64,000 nucleotides of DNA from Fibrobacter sp. Lineage in GTDB: Bacteria; Fibrobacterota; Fibrobacteria; Fibrobacterales; Fibrobacteraceae. A program made the translations under genes and the position numbers. The stretch lies in assembly GCA_017503015.1 (NCBI GenBank), contig JAFVTX010000050.1, forward strand, positions 62,001 through 126,000. The letters are read 5' to 3'. The notes under the pieces were generated by a model. It was not told the DNA's origin, searched no databases, and saw only the letters and a program-made list of their open reading frames with translations. Below, piece after piece: positions 28,187 to 36,023 of the stretch; positions within the stretch are counted from its first letter, which is position 1, and each line of letters begins with the position of its first letter.

Positions 28187-29326
28187 ATGAAGAAAATGAA
28201 GTGTTTGTTGTTGGCTTCTGCAGCTCTTATGCTGAACGGTTGCTTCTTTGCACCGCAGATGAGAATGTCTGAACCCAGTGATTCTTCGGAATACAACGGT
28301 ATTTCCGTGTATTTTCACTCCATCGACGAAGGGGATTTCGGTACCGACGTCAAGGCAGCCCCGAATGGGGACACCACAGCAAACTATGGCGATTTGGCCG
28401 ACCTAATCGTGGACTCCTTGCCCAAGTTGGAATACCGCATCGGTCCTCTGGACATGGTCCAGGTAGTGGTGTGGGAACACCCGGAACTGACCTCTCCTAT
28501 GGGCCAGTATCAGCCCGCTGGTCAAAAGGTGACCACCGATGGTAAACTGTTCTACCCCTATGCTGGTGAACTCCAGGCGGCAGGCCTTACGGCGCAGGAG
28601 CTCCGTCAGGAAATCACTAAACGCCTGTCCGACAAGATTCTGAACGACCCTCAGGTGGATGTTCGCGTTTCAGAATACAATAGCCTTAAGGCAGTTGTAT
28701 CTGGTGAAGTGAAAAATCCGGGATACGCCTTTTTCTCTGAAGCACCCATGACTATCCCCATGGCCATAGCTGAGGTCGGAGGCTTCAACCAGTACGCCGA
28801 CCCTGCCGGCATGCAGCTCCGTCGCGGCGACAAAGTCTACAAAATCAATTATTTGGAAGCGTTTAAGAAACAGCTCCCCTTAGACAAGATGCTGCTGAAA
28901 CCGGATGACCAGTTGTATGTTCCTGCCCTGAGCCAGACCCAGCGCGAAAACCGCGCCTACGTCATGGGCGAAGTCCAGAAGGTGGGCCTTGTTGATTTGG
29001 TGAACGGCAAGGTGAACCTTGTAGAAGCGTTGTCTGCAGCAGGCGGTCTCCAGGCATTGAATGCGTCTTCTCGCTCCATTTACGTCATCCGCAACACCTC
29101 TGACAAGCGCATTGATGTTTTCAACTTGAACGCCAAGAACGCCATGGCCTTGGCTATGGCGGAACGCTTTGATCTGGATGCCCATGATATCGTATATGTC
29201 GATGCTTCTGGCCTTGCCACATGGAACCGTTTCATCAGTTTGATTCTTCCGTCGGTTCAGACAGTCTACTATGGTCTGTTAGCTACGCATAACGCCTACG
29301 TTGTCAAGAACGACATTACCAAATAG
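28187..29326 (+). CDS. Polysaccharide export outer-membrane lipoprotein, Wza-like
   Basis: A 379-residue lipoprotein: signal peptide with lipobox LMLNGC, a low-complexity region of about 60 residues, a Poly_export domain (YRIGPLDMVQVVVWEHPEL, near residue 82) and two SLBB domains (VVSGEVKNPGYAFF; AYVMGEVQKVGLVDL). A hydrophobic stretch near the C-terminus (FISLILPSVQTVYYGLLAT) may be the amphipathic outer-membrane helix. It would form the periplasmic and outer-membrane channel for capsule or exopolysaccharide. The ATG at 28187 was chosen because it opens the signal peptide. It sits between the phosphatase and manC genes. Confidence 0.9.
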   Translation: MKKMKCLLLASAALMLNGCFFAPQMRMSEPSDSSEYNGISVYFHSIDEGDFGTDVKAAPNGDTTANYGDLADLIVDSLPKLEYRIGPLDMVQVVVWEHPELTSPMGQYQPAGQKVTTDGKLFYPYAGELQAAGLTAQELRQEITKRLSDKILNDPQVDVRVSEYNSLKAVVSGEVKNPGYAFFSEAPMTIPMAIAEVGGFNQYADPAGMQLRRGDKVYKINYLEAFKKQLPLDKMLLKPDDQLYVPALSQTQRENRAYVMGEVQKVGLVDLVNGKVNLVEALSAAGGLQALNASSRSIYVIRNTSDKRIDVFNLNAKNAMALAMAERFDLDAHDIVYVDASGLATWNRFISLILPSVQTVYYGLLATHNAYVVKNDITK

Positions 29327-29338
29327 GTTTGACTTGAT

Positions 29339-30718
29339 ATGATTAACTTGATTCTTTGCGGTGGAAGCGGAACTAGGCTTTGGCCTGTAAGCCGCTCGCT
29401 GATGCCCAAACAATTCGCTCCGCTTTTTGATGGGCAATCCCTGTTCCGTAAGACGGTCAAGACCAATTCTGCCGTCTGCAGTTCGCAGTTCATTGTTTCC
29501 AATGCCGACCAGTTCTTCTTAGCCAAGGACCAGTTGGAAGCCGAAGGCAAAAAGGGTTGCATGTTCCTGTTGGAGCCGGTAGGCCGCAATACGGCACCTG
29601 CTATTGCTCTAGCGTGTCTAACCCTCGACGCCAACGAAATCGTCCTGGTTTCTCCGTCGGATCACGTCATTCGTAAGAAGGACGAATACAAGAAGGTGCT
29701 ACTCCGGGCCGAAGAACTGGCTCAGGCCGGCAACCTAGTGACTTTCGGCATTACGCCTACCAGCCCCGAGACCGGCTACGGCTATATCGAAGCCGATGGC
29801 GAAGACGTAAAGCGCTTTGTGGAAAAACCAGACCTGGCCACTGCCGAAAAATACCTGCTGGCCGGGAACTTCTATTGGAACAGCGGTATCTTCTGCTTCA
29901 AGGTCAAGACTTTCTTGGACGAACTGAAGAAGTATTCTCCCGACATTTTGAATGCGGCAAAGATCGCGCTGACCCGCGCCAAAAAAGAAGATGGCGAACC
30001 TATCCGCATCGCGTTGGAAGACATGAAGGCCATTCCCAGCAACTCCATCGACTATGCCGTGATGGAAAAGTCCTCCAAGGTGAAGGTGGTTCCCAGCGAC
30101 ATCGGTTGGAGCGATCTGGGCAGTTTCGACAGCCTTTATGGCGAATATCCTCACGACGAGAACGGCAACAACGTGAACCCCCGTCACATTGCCGTTGGAA
30201 CAAAGGATTCCCTGGTGATGGGAAGCCAGCGGACCATCGCCACCATCGACCTGAACGACATGCTTATCGTGGATACTCCCGATGCCTTGCTGGTGGCGCC
30301 TCGTGCAAGCAGCCAAAAGGTGAAACAGGTTGTAGAAAAGCTGAAAGAAAAAGGCAGCGATTTGATAAGCGTCCCCCAGACGGTAAACCGTCCCTGGGGA
30401 ACCTACTCCGTGCTGGAATCTTCTGAAAGCTACAAGATGAAGCGTATTGTGGTAAAGCCCGGCAAGCGCCTTTCTCTGCAAAAGCATTTACATCGTTCGG
30501 AACACTGGGTTGTGGTGAGCGGAACAGCCACCTGTACCGTAGGCGACAAGGTGTTCTTGGTGCGCCCGAACGAATCCACCTATATTCCGGCAGGAACGGT
30601 ACACCGCCTGCAAAACGAGGGCAAGCTCCCGCTGGTCATCGTGGAAGTCCAGGTGGGCGAATACACCGGCGAAGACGATATCATCCGTATGGAAGACGAC
30701 TTCCACCGTTGTAGCTAG
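29339..30718 (+). CDS. manC: Mannose-1-phosphate guanylyltransferase / mannose-6-phosphate isomerase
   Basis: A 459-residue bifunctional enzyme. Residues 1-335 are the GDP-mannose pyrophosphorylase (LCGGSGTRLWPVSR, MPKQF, RNTAPAIAL, VSPSDHVI, FVEKPD); residues 345-459 are the type II phosphomannose isomerase cupin (NRPWGTYSVLE, KPGKRLSLQKHLHRSEHWVVVSG, VEVQVGEY). It supplies GDP-mannose for surface polysaccharide. It starts 12 bases after the wza-like gene and is likely the last gene of that operon. Confidence 0.95.
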   Translation: MINLILCGGSGTRLWPVSRSLMPKQFAPLFDGQSLFRKTVKTNSAVCSSQFIVSNADQFFLAKDQLEAEGKKGCMFLLEPVGRNTAPAIALACLTLDANEIVLVSPSDHVIRKKDEYKKVLLRAEELAQAGNLVTFGITPTSPETGYGYIEADGEDVKRFVEKPDLATAEKYLLAGNFYWNSGIFCFKVKTFLDELKKYSPDILNAAKIALTRAKKEDGEPIRIALEDMKAIPSNSIDYAVMEKSSKVKVVPSDIGWSDLGSFDSLYGEYPHDENGNNVNPRHIAVGTKDSLVMGSQRTIATIDLNDMLIVDTPDALLVAPRASSQKVKQVVEKLKEKGSDLISVPQTVNRPWGTYSVLESSESYKMKRIVVKPGKRLSLQKHLHRSEHWVVVSGTATCTVGDKVFLVRPNESTYIPAGTVHRLQNEGKLPLVIVEVQVGEYTGEDDIIRMEDDFHRCS

Positions 30719-30742
30719 ATTTTCACACAAAAAGGAGAAAAA

Positions 30743-31330
30743 ATGAAAAAATTCACTCTGCTTGCTGCTGTCGCCTTGTTTGCCTCTAGTGCTCTCGCTC
30801 AGGGCCTTGGCCTCGGCGCCCGTATTTCTTACCAGTCCGAAGCCATGATGGGCGACGACGCTGAGTTTTTTGCTGACGAAACCGTTTCTAGCGGTTTTGG
30901 TGGCGGTATCGACGTGTTGTACCATTTTAGCCCGATGGTTGGGCTACATTCGGGGGCACTTTTCCAGCTCAATGCTTATTCCTGGACCGTAAGTTCTGTT
31001 GATTATAGTTACCTGTTCTTGAACTTGCAGGTTCCTGTATTGGCGAGAATTAACTTTACTCCTGGATTCTTTGCTGAAGCGGGTTTAGACATGTCCATCA
31101 ACATGATGGCCTCTGCTTATGACGAAATTTCAGATGAATGGAATGACATAGACAAGTGGAACACCTTCCAGCTGGGTCTCACTGCCGGTGCGGGTTACAC
31201 TCTGTGGTTTGGTCTGGAATTCAGCGGACGCTTCAGCTACGGCTTGCTTGATCCCATTGATACAGACCCCACGCCCGATATCAAGCCTTTCCGCTTCCAG
31301 TTTGATGTTTCTTACTGGTTCAAGAAGTAG
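30743..31330 (+). CDS. Outer-membrane beta-barrel protein of the OmpA/PorT-like class
   Basis: A 195-residue exported protein with a clear signal peptide ending SSALA. The mature part alternates hydrophobic residues in about eight strands (for example LGLGARISYQSEA, GFGGGIDVLYHFS, TPGFFAEAGLDMSI) and ends in a C-terminal aromatic strand FDVSYWF, as outer-membrane barrels do. Function unknown; small barrels of this type are often porins or adhesins. A strong SD AAGGAG precedes the start and a terminator follows. It resembles the product at 50279 in architecture, with both ending in an aromatic strand. Confidence 0.75.
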   Translation: MKKFTLLAAVALFASSALAQGLGLGARISYQSEAMMGDDAEFFADETVSSGFGGGIDVLYHFSPMVGLHSGALFQLNAYSWTVSSVDYSYLFLNLQVPVLARINFTPGFFAEAGLDMSINMMASAYDEISDEWNDIDKWNTFQLGLTAGAGYTLWFGLEFSGRFSYGLLDPIDTDPTPDIKPFRFQFDVSYWFKK

Positions 31331-31355
31331 GGAAATTCCATCTCTTAAGCTTAGG

Positions 31356-31380
31356 CCACCTGTAAAACAGGTGGTTTTTT
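31356..31380 (+). terminator. Rho-independent terminator after the barrel gene
   Basis: CCACCTGT-AAA-ACAGGTGG (8 bp) followed by six T. Confidence 0.92.
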
Positions 31381-31443
31381 GTTTGATGTTTCCCATAAAT
31401 TCGTAAAAAAAGTTAATTTAAGTGTAATTCTCTGGAGGCAAAT

Positions 31444-33747
31444 ATGAAAAACAGGCGCTTTGCTTTTCTTGTGTTGGGCTTTGTGGCTGCTGGATTGTCC
31501 TATGTCCATGCGGACATTACGGGCAAGGTGGTGGACGAGTCCAAAACCCCCATTCACAATGCCGTTGTTAGCATAAAAGGTGCTTCGGCGGTTTTGCCTG
31601 CAGAACGGACTCTGTCCGGCACGGATGGAAAGTTCCTGTTCTCTGGAAAATACGGCTCGGGAGAGCCTTCGAACGTACACCCAATTGCACAATCCTTGAC
31701 AGGGAGGTCTGTCAAAGTTGAAATTTCAGATTTAAACGGTCGGATTCTGAAAAGGGGCACCGTAGAAAACGCCGTCAACTCAAGTCAAGAGGTAAAGGCG
31801 CTTATGTCTGGGTTGCCCCGCGGGATGTACCTGGTATTGGCCAATAACGATGGCAAGAGAAGCTTGCTTGGTAAAGTTAATGCAGAGACTGGTGATTCCC
31901 GATACACTCAAGTAAATATTTCCTCTTTGTCCAAGGCTTCTGCGGCAAGCCAGATTCTGGTTATCCGCAAGGCGGGTTTTTTGCCCGAGACATTGCAGGT
32001 GAGCGGTGACAAGGATTACGGCTCCATCACCTTGAAGAGGGATCCTATCGAGGAGCAGATTGACGCGATTATAGAATCCATGACAATGGATGAAATGATT
32101 GCCCAGATGACCCAGCCAGAAGTAGGCATGGGTTGTGGAACCTATGCCTGTGGTTCTGCTCTTGAAGGCGGTGGCGGTTATACATCTACATTCTATAAGT
32201 CGGCCTGGGCTGAAAATATTCCAGTGCTGTATGGCAAGGACAATGTTCATGGCATGGGCGATGTCTCTGGCGCGACGATTTTCCCCCATAACATCGGCCT
32301 TGGCGCCACCCGCGATTCCGCGTTGGTCCGTAAGATAGGCAAGGCGGTGGCTATAGAAATGTGGGCGGCCCACATTGACTATAACTTTGCGCCGGCGGTG
32401 ACGGTTCCCAGGAATGAAAAGTGGGGTAGAACTTACGAAGGTTTTGGCGAAAATCCGGAGTTGGTGGCAAGTATGGGAGCTGCCTATATCCGTGGCTTGC
32501 AGGGTGACCATTTTGATGCGGAGTGGCGTATTCCGGCAACGGCCAAGCACTTTATTGGTGACGGTGCTACAAATGGTGGTGTAGACCGCGGTAATGCCAC
32601 TTTGACGGACGAAGAAGTTAGAACTATCCTATTGCCTCCCTATATTGCGGCCGTTGAACAGGGTGTCCAAACGGTTATGGCCAGTTTTAACCAGATTAAT
32701 GGGGTGCACCAGCACGTGGATTCCCTACGGCTTACGGGAATCCTCAAGGTGGAACTTGGTTTTGACGGGTTTGTGATTGCGGACTGGGAAGGTATTGAAA
32801 ATTCAAGAACGCCGGGTGCCACGGACGCCACTAGTTATTCTGGCGGATCGTTAGGCTCTTCAAAAGATGCCGTCAAAAAGGCGATTAATGCGGGCATCGA
32901 TATGGCTATGGTTCCGAATTCTTCGGACGGATTTATAAGTAATATGAAATCCCTAGTTTCGTCCGGTGATATTTCTTTGGATAGGGTCAAGGATGCGGTG
33001 CGCCGCATATTGCGTGTGAAGATTCGAGGTGGACGTATCGCTAACCCTAATGGCCCATCAGCTTATGTGGGCAAATCGGAAAACATCGGTAGTGCAGAAC
33101 ATAGGGCCATTGCCCGCGAGGCGGTGCAGAAGAGTCTGGTGGTTTTGAAGAATGAAAAGGTTTTGCCCTTGTCTAAGACATCCAAGATTTACTTGACAGG
33201 CTCTGCTGCGACAAGTACAGGCATTCAGTGTGGTGGCTGGACACAGGGCTGGCAGGGATCCTCCTATTCTGTTTCTGGAGCAACTTCTATTCAGGGCGGC
33301 TTTGATCAGGTGGCAGATGGAGCGAGGGTTTCATCTGTCGCTGATGCAGAGACAATCGTGTATGCCATAGGTGAATCTCCCTATGCAGAATGGTACGGAG
33401 ACTTTAGTACTCTTTATTACAGTGGTAATATCTCCTTGAGCGGTTATAACATAAGTTATCATGCTAACCAAATCAACACATGGAAGGAATCGGGCAAAAA
33501 GGTGGTTGTAGTGTTCATTACGGGCCGCCCGCTTCCGGTTACCGAAATTATCGAGGCGGCAGATGCCTTTGTGGTGGCCTGGCTGCCTGGTAGTGAGGGT
33601 GCTGGCGTGGCAGATGTGCTGTTTGGCGACGTAAAACCCTCGGGCAAGTTGCCCCACACATGGCCCAAGTCCTTGGACCAGATTCCCATTAACGAGGGTG
33701 ATGGCAAAGAAGGCCTGTTCCCCTACGGATTTGGATTGACTTATTAA
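31444..33747 (+). CDS. Secreted GH3 beta-glucosidase with extra N-terminal domains
   Basis: A 767-residue exported glycosidase. After the signal peptide comes a carboxypeptidase-regulatory-like beta domain (DITGKVVDESKTPIHNAVVS, residues 24-78), then a segment (about 92-155: VKVEISDLNGRIL, GLPRGMYLVLANNDGK) that looks like the C-terminal sorting domains of type IX-secreted proteins. The GH3 catalytic barrel is about 205-540, with nucleophile Asp447 in VIADWEGI and the KHFIGDGATNGG substrate loop; the second GH3 domain ends at the stop. The likely activity is release of glucose from cello-oligosaccharides. SD TGGAGG precedes the ATG. No PA14 domain or FnIII tail is present. Confidence 0.92.
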   Translation: MKNRRFAFLVLGFVAAGLSYVHADITGKVVDESKTPIHNAVVSIKGASAVLPAERTLSGTDGKFLFSGKYGSGEPSNVHPIAQSLTGRSVKVEISDLNGRILKRGTVENAVNSSQEVKALMSGLPRGMYLVLANNDGKRSLLGKVNAETGDSRYTQVNISSLSKASAASQILVIRKAGFLPETLQVSGDKDYGSITLKRDPIEEQIDAIIESMTMDEMIAQMTQPEVGMGCGTYACGSALEGGGGYTSTFYKSAWAENIPVLYGKDNVHGMGDVSGATIFPHNIGLGATRDSALVRKIGKAVAIEMWAAHIDYNFAPAVTVPRNEKWGRTYEGFGENPELVASMGAAYIRGLQGDHFDAEWRIPATAKHFIGDGATNGGVDRGNATLTDEEVRTILLPPYIAAVEQGVQTVMASFNQINGVHQHVDSLRLTGILKVELGFDGFVIADWEGIENSRTPGATDATSYSGGSLGSSKDAVKKAINAGIDMAMVPNSSDGFISNMKSLVSSGDISLDRVKDAVRRILRVKIRGGRIANPNGPSAYVGKSENIGSAEHRAIAREAVQKSLVVLKNEKVLPLSKTSKIYLTGSAATSTGIQCGGWTQGWQGSSYSVSGATSIQGGFDQVADGARVSSVADAETIVYAIGESPYAEWYGDFSTLYYSGNISLSGYNISYHANQINTWKESGKKVVVVFITGRPLPVTEIIEAADAFVVAWLPGSEGAGVADVLFGDVKPSGKLPHTWPKSLDQIPINEGDGKEGLFPYGFGLTY

Positions 33748-33771
33748 TCCAGCCTGGCAAAAAGTATAAAA

Positions 33772-33798
33772 AAACGGGCCGCAAGGTCCGTTTCCTTT
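33772..33798 (+). terminator. Terminator after the GH3 gene
   Basis: AAACGGGCC-GCAA-GGTCCGTTT (9 bp with one G-T pair), followed by a T-rich tract. Confidence 0.8.
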
Positions 33799-33824
33799 TT
33801 GCGCCATCGGCGCCATTACTTTCT

Positions 33825-33859
33825 CTAGCCCCTAGATTCTAAATCCTAGCCCCTAGAAC
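33825..33859. repeat. 7-bp-period array, unit ctagnnn, overlapping the pheS stop
   Basis: CTAGCCC, CTAGATT, CTAAATC, CTAGCCC, CTAGAAC. The CTA of the last unit is the pheS stop codon on the minus strand. Twelve bases to the left is a small hairpin GCGCC-ATC-GGCGC (33801-33813). Confidence 0.78.
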
Positions 33860-34875
33860 TGACTCAGGAATCTCTGATCGTTGCTGGTCAGCAAGCCAAT
33901 CTCCGGAATCGCGTGGCGGAGCATCGCGATACGGTCGAGGCCGAAGCCGAATGCAAAGCCCGTGTACTTCTCGGAATCGATGCCGCAGTTCTTGAACACG
34001 TTCGGGTCCACGGAACCGCAACCGCCGATTTCCATCCAGCCGGTTCCCTTGCAGCGACGGCAGCCCTTGCCACCGCAGAACACGCAGCTCACGTCCATTT
34101 CGGCAGACGGCTCCGTGAACGGGAAGAAGCTCGGGCGGAAACGCGTCTTGACGCCTTCGCCGAACAGCTTGTTCATGAACACCTGCAGCACGCCCTTAAG
34201 GTCTGCAAAGCTGATGTTCTCGTCCACCACCAGGCCTTCGCACTGCTGGAACATCGGGGCGTGGGTTGCATCGTTGTCCACACGGAACACGTGACCCGGA
34301 GCAATCATGCGGAACGGCGGCTTGTGCGTTTCCATGTAGTGGATCTGCGTGCCGGAGGTATGCGTACGGAGCATCACCTTGTCGTCCACGTAGAACGTGT
34401 CCTGCATGTCGCGGCTCGGGTGGTCAGGAGGCGTATTGAGCGCCTCGAAGTTGTACCAGTCCGTCTCGATGTCGCGACCGAAGTCCACTTCGAAACCCAT
34501 CTGGCTAAAGAAGTCGATAATCTCTTCGCGCACGTCGTAGAGCGGGTGCGTCGAGCCCGCCGGGATGCCTGCACCCGGGAGCGTGGTATCTACAAAGCCG
34601 CTTTCCAGTTTCTTCTGGAGGGCAGCCTGGTTCGCGGTCTCGATAGCCTTGTCGATTGCCTCGGAGACGGCGACCTTAAGTTCGTTCACGAGCTTGCCGT
34701 AAGCCGGACGTTCCTCGGCGCTCAAGCTCCCCATCTGCTTCATGAGGTCGGTGACGGCACCCTTCTTGCCCAGGTACTTCACGCGGAGGTTGTTGACGGC
34801 TTCTTGGTTCGTAAGGTCGGTCTGCGCAAGTTCTGCGTCAAACGCCTGCTTCACATTGTTAATAGCTTCACTCAT
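33853..34875 (-). CDS. pheS: Phenylalanyl-tRNA synthetase alpha subunit
   Basis: A 340-residue class II synthetase subunit. It has the N-terminal coiled coil (1-85), motif 1 (GSTHPLYDVREEIIDFFSQMGFEV), the HTSGTQIHYME block, motif 2 MIAPGHVFRVDNDATHAPMF and motif 3 GFAFGFGLDRIAMLR. It charges tRNA-Phe as an alpha2-beta2 enzyme; pheT is not adjacent, which is less common. The upstream sequence holds a TATCTT ending 9 bases before the start and, before that, a 7-bp repeat array. Confidence 0.97.
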   Translation of the reverse strand: MSEAINNVKQAFDAELAQTDLTNQEAVNNLRVKYLGKKGAVTDLMKQMGSLSAEERPAYGKLVNELKVAVSEAIDKAIETANQAALQKKLESGFVDTTLPGAGIPAGSTHPLYDVREEIIDFFSQMGFEVDFGRDIETDWYNFEALNTPPDHPSRDMQDTFYVDDKVMLRTHTSGTQIHYMETHKPPFRMIAPGHVFRVDNDATHAPMFQQCEGLVVDENISFADLKGVLQVFMNKLFGEGVKTRFRPSFFPFTEPSAEMDVSCVFCGGKGCRRCKGTGWMEIGGCGSVDPNVFKNCGIDSEKYTGFAFGFGLDRIAMLRHAIPEIGLLTSNDQRFLSQF

Positions 34876-34896
34876 AGTGCGAGTAAAGATAGAAAT

Positions 34897-34924
34897 AGAC
34901 GAGAGACGAGAGACGAGAGGCGAG
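34897..34924. repeat. 7-bp-period array, unit gacgaga
   Basis: GACGAGA three times, then GGCGAGA, just upstream of pheS. It is followed by the small GC hairpins GCGC-GTA-GCGC (34946) and GGACC-GAA-GGTCC (34983). Confidence 0.8.
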
Positions 34925-35014
34925 AGAAATTTTTATGGTTTTTGCGCGTAGCGCCATTTTTCTCTTTTATCTTTCGTCTGTAGGACCGAAGGTCCGTTCT
35001 TTCGTCTAAAAAAA

Positions 35015-35132
35015 GGGGGAGGTCTCCCCCTCGCTTCTGCCCCATGTCATCCCCGCGAAGGCGGGGATCTCCTTGTGGCATCCGCTACCCCCTCTACGGG
35101 CGCTCAGGCGCCGCGCCCGTAACGCCTGGCTT
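35015..35132. repeat. Two-hairpin dispersed element, copy 2
   Basis: Hairpin 1: GGGGGA-GGTC-TCCCCC (35015-35030). An extra hairpin ATCCCCGC-GAAG-GCGGGGAT sits in the spacer. CTACCCCCTCTA leads into hairpin 2: ACGGGCGC, loop TCAGGCGCC, GCGCCCGT (35096-35120), then AACGCCTGGCTT. Compared with copy 1 both stems differ in sequence but stay paired. On the minus strand hairpin 1 is followed by seven T and can serve as a terminator. Confidence 0.72.
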
Positions 35133-35633
35133 TGACTTCCCAGTGAAATTCGTGCTCGTTATCTTGAACACGGTCACGGCGGCGGCCTGCGCGGGCGTGA
35201 ATTCGAACTTGTGCGGGGCCGCGTGCATTTGCTGCGTGGACCCTGCGGCCTGCCGTTCCATCAGGAGCGAGAGCCCGCGGCATTTCTCGGCGCTATCCTC
35301 GACGATTTCGGCCTTGCCCTGCCCGACGACGCTTGCATAGAAGCGCCCGCTCTTGCAATAAACATCTTCGTGAATCTCGATGCGGTTCTCGACACACATG
35401 CTGAACGCCACATTCGGATTCTTGCGGATACAGTCAAGCTTCTTGCCGACATGCGCGCAGTGGAAATACAATTCCAGGACGCCGCCCTCCAGGCTATATC
35501 CGAACGACAGCGGAATCACGTAGGGCATACCCGCATTGGCATCGTCCTCCATCGCGACATGGCAAGTCGTGCATTGCTCTATAATCTTCGCGATATTTTC
35601 GTCGCCTAAAACTTCTCTATCCTTGCGCCGCAT
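35094..35633 (-). CDS. NimA-like pyridoxamine-5'-phosphate-oxidase-fold flavoprotein
   Basis: A 179-residue protein of the split-barrel FMN-binding fold. It starts MRRKDREVLGDENIAKIIEQ and continues with PYVIPLSFGY and LYFHCAHVGKKLDCIRKNPNVAFSM, the hallmark of the nitroimidazole reductase (NimA/NimC-like) group. Members bind FMN and reduce small molecules; the natural substrate is unknown. Its last dozen residues (KPGVTGAAPERP) and its stop codon are encoded by copy 2 of the two-hairpin element, so the original C-terminus was probably replaced or extended by that element. Confidence 0.85.
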   Translation of the reverse strand: MRRKDREVLGDENIAKIIEQCTTCHVAMEDDANAGMPYVIPLSFGYSLEGGVLELYFHCAHVGKKLDCIRKNPNVAFSMCVENRIEIHEDVYCKSGRFYASVVGQGKAEIVEDSAEKCRGLSLLMERQAAGSTQQMHAAPHKFEFTPAQAAAVTVFKITSTNFTGKSKPGVTGAAPERP

Positions 35634-36010
35634 TATTCCCCTAGCAAAAGCAGAGATTATGTTCCCTTGAATATTGTATAATTAATATAACTTATTCAAA
35701 CTACATTCTCTCTTTCTCTTTTATAAAAGTTTGAAAATCTGAAGTTTTTGACCGCGTAAAGTACGCTTTATCCCCGTTTGGGGTGCTTTTAACTACACTC
35801 TTTTCCTTAAGGATGCCTTTCTCGGCTACACGATGTTTCCATCGCCTAAATAATTTTCATTTCTTTTGCCCTGTTACTTTCTCAATGATGTTGCTGTTGG
35901 ATTTAAAATGTAGTTGTCGTAGAATCATTTTCCTTTACAAAAAAAAGGCGTTTTTTGCCCTATCCGTTATAGGGAAGGGTAACAGATTTTTGATGAAGGA
36001 GCTTTTTTTC
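35634..36010. other. AT-rich gap without a recognised gene
   Basis: About 380 bases. I see a weak CCCC-GTTT-GGGG hairpin near 35775, a CCCTAT-CCGTT-ATAGGG hairpin near 35958, T-rich runs and no convincing reading frame. A 76-codon frame at 35783 has hydrophobic, low-complexity content and no SD. A small RNA is possible but nothing identifies one. Confidence 0.4.
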
Positions 36011-36016
36011 TAAATT
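36011..36016 (+). promoter_or_regulatory. -10 element TAAATT of mscS
   Basis: TAAATTG ends 7 bases before the mscS ATG. The same TAAATTG at the same spacing precedes rel on the minus strand (50186-50191). Confidence 0.45.
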
Positions 36017-36023
36017 GCCTTGT

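Noticed and set aside
35783-36013. 76-codon frame in the AT-rich gap before mscS
   Set aside because: No ribosome site, low-complexity hydrophobic content, and overlap with the likely mscS -10 element.
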